From Agromyces laixinhei (GTDB lineage: Bacteria > Actinomycetota > Actinomycetes > Actinomycetales > Microbacteriaceae): DNA of 64,000 nt. The position numbers and the translations under genes were made by a program. The notes beneath the pieces were generated by a model, which saw nothing but the letters and a program-made list of their open reading frames with translations, had not been told where the DNA came from and did no database searches. The stretch's first letter is position 1. Each line of letters begins with the position of its first letter. Shown piece after piece: positions 59,896 to 64,000 of this stretch. Location of the stretch: positions 1 to 64,000 of the forward strand of contig NZ_CP040872.1 in NCBI RefSeq assembly GCF_006337065.1, given 5' to 3'.

Positions 59896-62478
59896 TCACG
59901 CTGAGAGCACACCGTGGCCGCGCGCGACGCGAACGGCGTCCTGCCGGGACATCGCGCCGAGCTTTGCGAGCACCGCGGCCACGTGGCTGTCGATCGTGCG
60001 CACCGAGACGACGAGCCGTTCGGCGATCTCGGCGTTGGTGAGCCCATCCGCCACGAGCCGCAGCACCTCGACCTGCCGGTCGGTCAGCCCCGCAGGGTTG
60101 CGTCGGGTGGGATTCGACGGCCCGCGGGGGATGCTGCGCGCACCGCGCTCGCGGAGCTCCGCCCTGACCCGGCGGGCGAGCGGAACCGCGCCGATGCGGT
60201 CGAGGATCGCCAGCGCCGTGAGCAGGTCGGCCTCGTGCGGACTCTCCGCCAGGGCGGATGCCTCGTGGTAGGGGCACCCGATCGCGCGCCAGAGCTCGGC
60301 GGCACGCTTCCAGTCGCCCCGCGCCTGCACGGCGAAGGGATGATCGCCCTCGGGAGCCGGAACCTCCTCCCCCGCCCGGCGGAGCAGCGACGCGAGCTCC
60401 GCCTGCAGGTTGACGTCCTGCCGCGTCACCGCCTCGTCGTACATCGGCCGGGCGATCGCTCGTGCCGCGCCGAGGTCACCGCGCAACAGCGCCGCCTCGG
60501 CGAGCGCCGCTGCCGCCGGACCCGCACGTTGCAGCTCTCCGAGGCGAGCGGCCAGCCGGGCCGCCTCGTCGAGGGTCGCCTCGCCGGCCGGATCGCCCCG
60601 GCGGATTCCGGCCAGGCCCTTGACCAGCAGTGCGACGAAATGCAGCGGGGGCTGCGACTCGATGGGGTGGCCCGCGGCGGCCACGGCGTCGTCCCACTGC
60701 GCCCGCGCGAGATGGAGACGCCCGCGCTCCGCCTGCTGGTAGCCCCAGAGCCCCATGATCTCGGTGCGTTCCGAGAGCTCGAGCGCCGGCCCGAGATAGT
60801 GCTCGGCGAGGTCGAGACGATACTCATCGAGCAGGCTCCAGACGAGGTTCACGTGGGCACGGGCCGCGTCGTCCATGAAGTTGCCGGCGACCGCGATATC
60901 GGCCGCTTCGACGAGTTCGGCAATGCCCTCGTCACGGTTCTGCAGCATGTGCGCGGTGCCGAGGTTGTTCAGGGCGTGCGACAGCGCCCTCCGTTCGCCG
61001 ACCTCCCGCGCCAGCGCGACGGCGCGGTTCGCCAACTCGATCGCTCGCGGCAGGTCGTGGGCGAGCATCGCGAGCTGCGCCTCGTTGCTCAGCGCCAGGG
61101 CGAGCAACCCTCGATCGTCGGACCCGGCGAGCACCGCCGATGCCTCGCTCGCCGCGGCCTCGGCGACGGACCGGTTGCCCGCGAGCCATTCGAACCTGGA
61201 GAGCCAGCGCAGACTGGCGCCGAGCGCGGTGGGGCCCGACATCTCTCGCCGGAGGCGCACGACTTCAGTCTGGGTCTCGACCGATTCGGGACCACGGCCG
61301 AGCGTGTACGCCTCGATCGCGTACCCCTCGAGGAGCTCGACGCGCTCAGCCGGGTCGAACCGATCGAGGTGCGCGAGCGCTGCCCTGAAATGCTCGGCCG
61401 ACTGGCGATGGGCACCGGATGCCGCGGCGTCACGCGCGGCGCGCGGCGCCCACGCGACGACCGCGTCGACGTCGCCGGCGGCGAGCGCGTGGTGCACGAG
61501 CGTCGACGGGTCGGCGGCACCCGATGCGAGCAACGCGGCGAGCACACGGCCCTCGAGCTCGATGCGGCGCGAGGCGGGCAGCGAGTCGACGACCGCCCGA
61601 CGGCTCAGCTCGTGACGGAACCGGACACTGTCGGGCCGAACCTCCAGCAGCCCGGCCTCCTCCGCGGTGCGCAGCGCACCGGCGGCCCCCGCAACCAAGC
61701 TCGCGAGCAGACCGGCATCGACCGCCGACGGCACCACGGCGAGCTGCTCGACGTGGTGCTGCGTCACCTCGTCGAGACGTCGCAACCGACCGGTCACCGC
61801 GTCGACGACCGTCGCGGGAACCGCCGATTCGTCGGCAGAGGCGATGAGCTCGCTGACGAAGTAGGGATTGCCGTCCGTCGTGGCGTAGACGCGGTCGGCG
61901 TCGAGGCCGCTGGCGGCCGACAATGCGCCGACCGCGGCCGACGAGAGGCGATGCGGCGCGATGCGATCGACCCGGTCGCCGTGGCCGAGGTCGCCGAGGA
62001 GCCGGGCGAGGGGGTGGTCGCGGTCGAGCTCGTCGCGATAGGTGAGCACGAGCACGGCCGGCAGCGCGTCGATGCGACGCGCGAGGAACCGCAACGCGTC
62101 GAGCGTGGCTTCGTCGGCCCAGTGCACGTCTTCGACGATGAGCACCGTTCCCGCGGCATCCGAGAGCTCGTCTCTGAGCGCGCCGAACACCTCCTCACGG
62201 TCGCCCGTGCGCAGTGCCTCGCCGAGTCGTGGCCCGACGACGGCCGCAAGGTCGCGCAGCGGCCCGAGCGGGCGCGGCGTCGACATGGGGTCGCACGACC
62301 CGACGAGCACTCGGAGGCCGCCCGGCGACTCCGCCCGCAGGGCGTTGACGAGACTCGTCTTGCCGATGCCGGCCTCGCCGTGGAGCAGCACCACGCGACC
62401 GCGACCGGCCGATGCCTCCCGCACCGCGGCGCGCAGCTCGCCGAGCTCCGATTCGCGCTCGAGCAGGGCCGTGCTCAT
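59896..62478 (-). CDS. LuxR-family ATPase regulator (LAL type)
   Basis: An 860-residue regulator of the large ATP-binding LuxR type. Walker A LHGEAGIGKTSLVNAL (about residues 32-47), Walker B TVLIVEDVHWADEATLDALR, a long tetratricopeptide-like helical middle (residues 330-770), and a C-terminal LuxR helix-turn-helix (GLTDRQVEVLRLVADGLTNA, IAERLVVSVRTIDSHVAAVL). MalT is the best-known relative. Its position next to pullulanase makes it a possible activator, but that is inference. The ATG at 62478 has only a weak upstream site. No ligand-binding domain is evident outside the TPR region. Confidence 0.92.
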   Translation of the reverse strand: MSTALLERESELGELRAAVREASAGRGRVVLLHGEAGIGKTSLVNALRAESPGGLRVLVGSCDPMSTPRPLGPLRDLAAVVGPRLGEALRTGDREEVFGALRDELSDAAGTVLIVEDVHWADEATLDALRFLARRIDALPAVLVLTYRDELDRDHPLARLLGDLGHGDRVDRIAPHRLSSAAVGALSAASGLDADRVYATTDGNPYFVSELIASADESAVPATVVDAVTGRLRRLDEVTQHHVEQLAVVPSAVDAGLLASLVAGAAGALRTAEEAGLLEVRPDSVRFRHELSRRAVVDSLPASRRIELEGRVLAALLASGAADPSTLVHHALAAGDVDAVVAWAPRAARDAAASGAHRQSAEHFRAALAHLDRFDPAERVELLEGYAIEAYTLGRGPESVETQTEVVRLRREMSGPTALGASLRWLSRFEWLAGNRSVAEAAASEASAVLAGSDDRGLLALALSNEAQLAMLAHDLPRAIELANRAVALAREVGERRALSHALNNLGTAHMLQNRDEGIAELVEAADIAVAGNFMDDAARAHVNLVWSLLDEYRLDLAEHYLGPALELSERTEIMGLWGYQQAERGRLHLARAQWDDAVAAAGHPIESQPPLHFVALLVKGLAGIRRGDPAGEATLDEAARLAARLGELQRAGPAAAALAEAALLRGDLGAARAIARPMYDEAVTRQDVNLQAELASLLRRAGEEVPAPEGDHPFAVQARGDWKRAAELWRAIGCPYHEASALAESPHEADLLTALAILDRIGAVPLARRVRAELRERGARSIPRGPSNPTRRNPAGLTDRQVEVLRLVADGLTNAEIAERLVVSVRTIDSHVAAVLAKLGAMSRQDAVRVARGHGVLSA

Positions 62479-62534
62479 AGAGCGAGCATGCTCCCGCGCG
62501 GTCGGGGCTGCAACCTGGCGTGCCCTGAGGTCGC

Positions 62535-63542
62535 CTACAGGCCCGAGTAGGCGTGCAATCCCTTGAAGAAGAGGTTGACGACGGTGAAGTTGAAGAGCAC
62601 CGTCGAGAAGCCGATGATCGCGAGCCACGCCGAGCGCGAGCCACGCCAGCCGCGCGTCGCGCGAGCGTGGATGTAGCCCGCGTAGACCACCCAGATGATG
62701 AAGGTCCACACCTCCTTGGTGTCCCAGCCCCAGTACCGGCCCCAGGCCTTCTCGGCCCAGATCGCGCCCGCCATGAGCGTGAACGTCCAGGTGATGAAGC
62801 CGATGATGTTGATGCGGTACGCGAGGTTCTCGAGCGTCTGCGCACTCGGCAGCGTCGCGAGGAAGGTGAGCTTCGCGGCGTTCGCGGTGGCCGCAACCGC
62901 CTCGCGGCGCGCCTGCATGAGCTGCACGACCGAGAGCGCGAACCCGAGTGCGAAGAGGCCGACCGACGCGCTCGCGACGAACACGTGGATGACGAGCCAC
63001 ACCGACTGCAGCGCCGGCGGCAGCGGCACCGGGCTGACGTAGAAGTTCAGTGCCGCGACGCCCAGCAGCACGAGCACGAGGCCCGTGATGAAGGTGCCGA
63101 GGAATCGCAGGTCGTGCTTGGAGACCACGAGCACGATGAGGAACACCGTGGTGACGATGAGCGTGCCCGTGAGCGCGAACTCGTACATGTTCGCCCACGG
63201 CACCCGGCCGGCGGCGAGGCCGCGCAGCACCGTGGCCGAGAGGTGCAGGATCCACGCGAGCACCGTCATCGCGACGCCGACACGGAGCGCGGGCGAACGA
63301 CCGTAGGCGATCGCACCTTCCTGACGACCGGATGCGGCCGGCTTCGCCGCGACCGCCGGGCCGGCCGCCGCACCCACCGCGACGGCCTCTTTCACCTCGG
63401 CGGGAGCCGTGGCATCCGCGGCCGCCGTCGCTGCCGCCGAGCGTTTCGCGAGGTCGATCGAGAACGCGATGAAGGCGATCGCGTACACGACCATGGCCGA
63501 GTACACGCAGAGGATGGAGATCTCGTCGAGCGTCAACTGCAC
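62535..63542 (-). CDS. ccsB: Cytochrome c biogenesis protein CcsB (ResC)
   Basis: A 335-residue polytopic membrane protein of system II cytochrome c maturation. It carries heme between membrane sides with ResB. The heme-handling WWD motif is in GRYWGWDTKEVWTFIIWVVY, histidines lie in the spans (AWILHLSATVLRGL, SVWLVIHVFVASASV), and TFTLMAGAIWAEKAWGRYWG is typical. It has eight or so membrane segments. An Ala/Val-rich loop (residues 35-75) after the first span is variable. The start is 10 nt after the resB stop, so resB and ccsB are cotranscribed. Confidence 0.94.
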   Translation of the reverse strand: MQLTLDEISILCVYSAMVVYAIAFIAFSIDLAKRSAAATAAADATAPAEVKEAVAVGAAAGPAVAAKPAASGRQEGAIAYGRSPALRVGVAMTVLAWILHLSATVLRGLAAGRVPWANMYEFALTGTLIVTTVFLIVLVVSKHDLRFLGTFITGLVLVLLGVAALNFYVSPVPLPPALQSVWLVIHVFVASASVGLFALGFALSVVQLMQARREAVAATANAAKLTFLATLPSAQTLENLAYRINIIGFITWTFTLMAGAIWAEKAWGRYWGWDTKEVWTFIIWVVYAGYIHARATRGWRGSRSAWLAIIGFSTVLFNFTVVNLFFKGLHAYSGL

Positions 63543-63551
63543 CGTTCTACC

Positions 63552-64000
63552 TTACGTCGAAGACTTCTCGATGGCACCGGCGGTTTCGTCGGCTGCCGCC
63601 GGGCCGGCGTGCTTGTCGGCGAAGGCCGTCACGGCGTCGGCGAGGCCGGGGTCATCGCCTCGGGCGAGCGCCGCGTACTCGAGCACGACCGAGCCGCCCG
63701 GCTTCGTCACGGCCTTGACCCACAGGCGGCGCCGGGGCACGAACAGCGAGACGAGCAGCCCGCCGAGGATGAGGGCCGCGAAGGCGAGCACCCACATCTG
63801 GGTCGGGTCGTGGTGGATGTCGAAGCTCGCGAAGCGCGAGACGCTCTGCGCATAGTTGCGATCTGCGGCGTCGGCGTCGGCGTTGCCGTCGCTGTCGGCG
63901 TCGGCGTCGGCGTCGCTGTCGGCGTCGGCGTCGCTGGCGCTGTCGGCCGCAGGAGCCGCACCGGGCGTGACGTCTTCGAACGTCACCGTGCCGAGGCCGT
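63552..64000 (-). CDS. resB: Cytochrome c biogenesis protein ResB, C-terminal part
   Basis: The frame is open to the right edge. At least 149 residues are seen: GLGTVTFEDVTPGAAPAADS, an acidic repeat of Asp/Ala/Ser (DADADSDADAD-type), then FASFDIHHDPTQMWVLAFAA, LILGGLLVSLFVPRRRLWVK and the ending. The HDP motif and last membrane span are the family's C-terminal part. The acidic stretch is encoded by a GTCGGC hexamer microsatellite at 63864-63945 and is unusual. It lies 9 nt before ccsB. Confidence 0.9.
   Translation of the reverse strand, partial: GLGTVTFEDVTPGAAPAADSASDADADSDADADADSDGNADADAADRNYAQSVSRFASFDIHHDPTQMWVLAFAALILGGLLVSLFVPRRRLWVKAVTKPGGSVVLEYAALARGDDPGLADAVTAFADKHAGPAAADETAGAIEKSST

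Noticed and set aside
59896..63255. A longer start for the LuxR-type gene
   Set aside because: The extra 259 codons are a shadow of ccsB; the ATPase domain begins right after ATG 62478.

Overview
The window is a high-GC actinobacterial chromosome segment, most likely from the family Microbacteriaceae (Agromyces or Leifsonia-like). The reasons are the complete menaquinone gene neighbourhood, an actinobacterial FprA/CcsB/ResB set, very many leaderless genes (a TANNNT box 6-7 nt before ATG or GTG), and constant use of the word GGATGC/GCATCC. Assignment to a genus is inference; no rRNA is present.

Bases 1 to about 20,300 are accessory, with several small catabolic or regulatory modules separated by broken genes. 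They hold two TetR regulators beside divergent genes, a nucleoside hydrolase, a DUF4143 ATPase, a xylose module (xylB, xylA, divergent ROK repressor), a FadR-type acid-sugar module (SAF-domain oxidoreductase, GntR, MHS transporter, DUF1537 kinase), and a tightly overlapped operon of HxlR regulator, zinc-type macrodomain, class M sirtuin (SirTM) and NmrA-like oxidoreductase. Remnants of two SDR genes, a UvrA-like gene, a CocE-type hydrolase, an IS481-type transposase, a GMC oxidoreductase and an NAD(P)-binding protein lie between these modules. The section ends at tRNA-Met and tRNA-Thr.

Bases 20,600 to 28,600 are a maltodextrin locus: GH13 enzyme, malG, malF, malE, and a divergent alpha-glucosidase. 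LacI-type operators (TGNAANCGNTTNCA) sit on both divergent promoters. The same operator recurs before a 2024-residue two-catalytic-domain amylase/pullulanase at 53-59 kb, and a LacI regulator lies at 33.8 kb, so these probably form one starch/maltodextrin regulon.

Bases 28,600 to 38,700 hold housekeeping genes (M23 peptidase, inositol monophosphatase, tRNA-Tyr, PH-domain membrane protein, YajQ, prepilin peptidase). They also hold two related genes with an AbiEi-like N-terminus and a nuclease-like C-terminus, each bracketed on both sides by its own family of short inverted repeats. Bases 38,700 to 52,000 carry fprA, a polyprenyl diphosphate synthase and menG, menF, menD, menA, menE, menB and menC, with a PPK2 kinase among them. 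The right end has a LuxR/LAL regulator and the start of a ccsB-resB cytochrome c maturation operon.

The most interesting items are the repeat-bracketed nuclease-like genes, the minimal macrodomain-SirTM operon lacking its usual GcvH-like partner, the LacI and FadR operator sets, the in-frame palindrome inserted in xylA, and the tandem and inverted repeats in front of menE.
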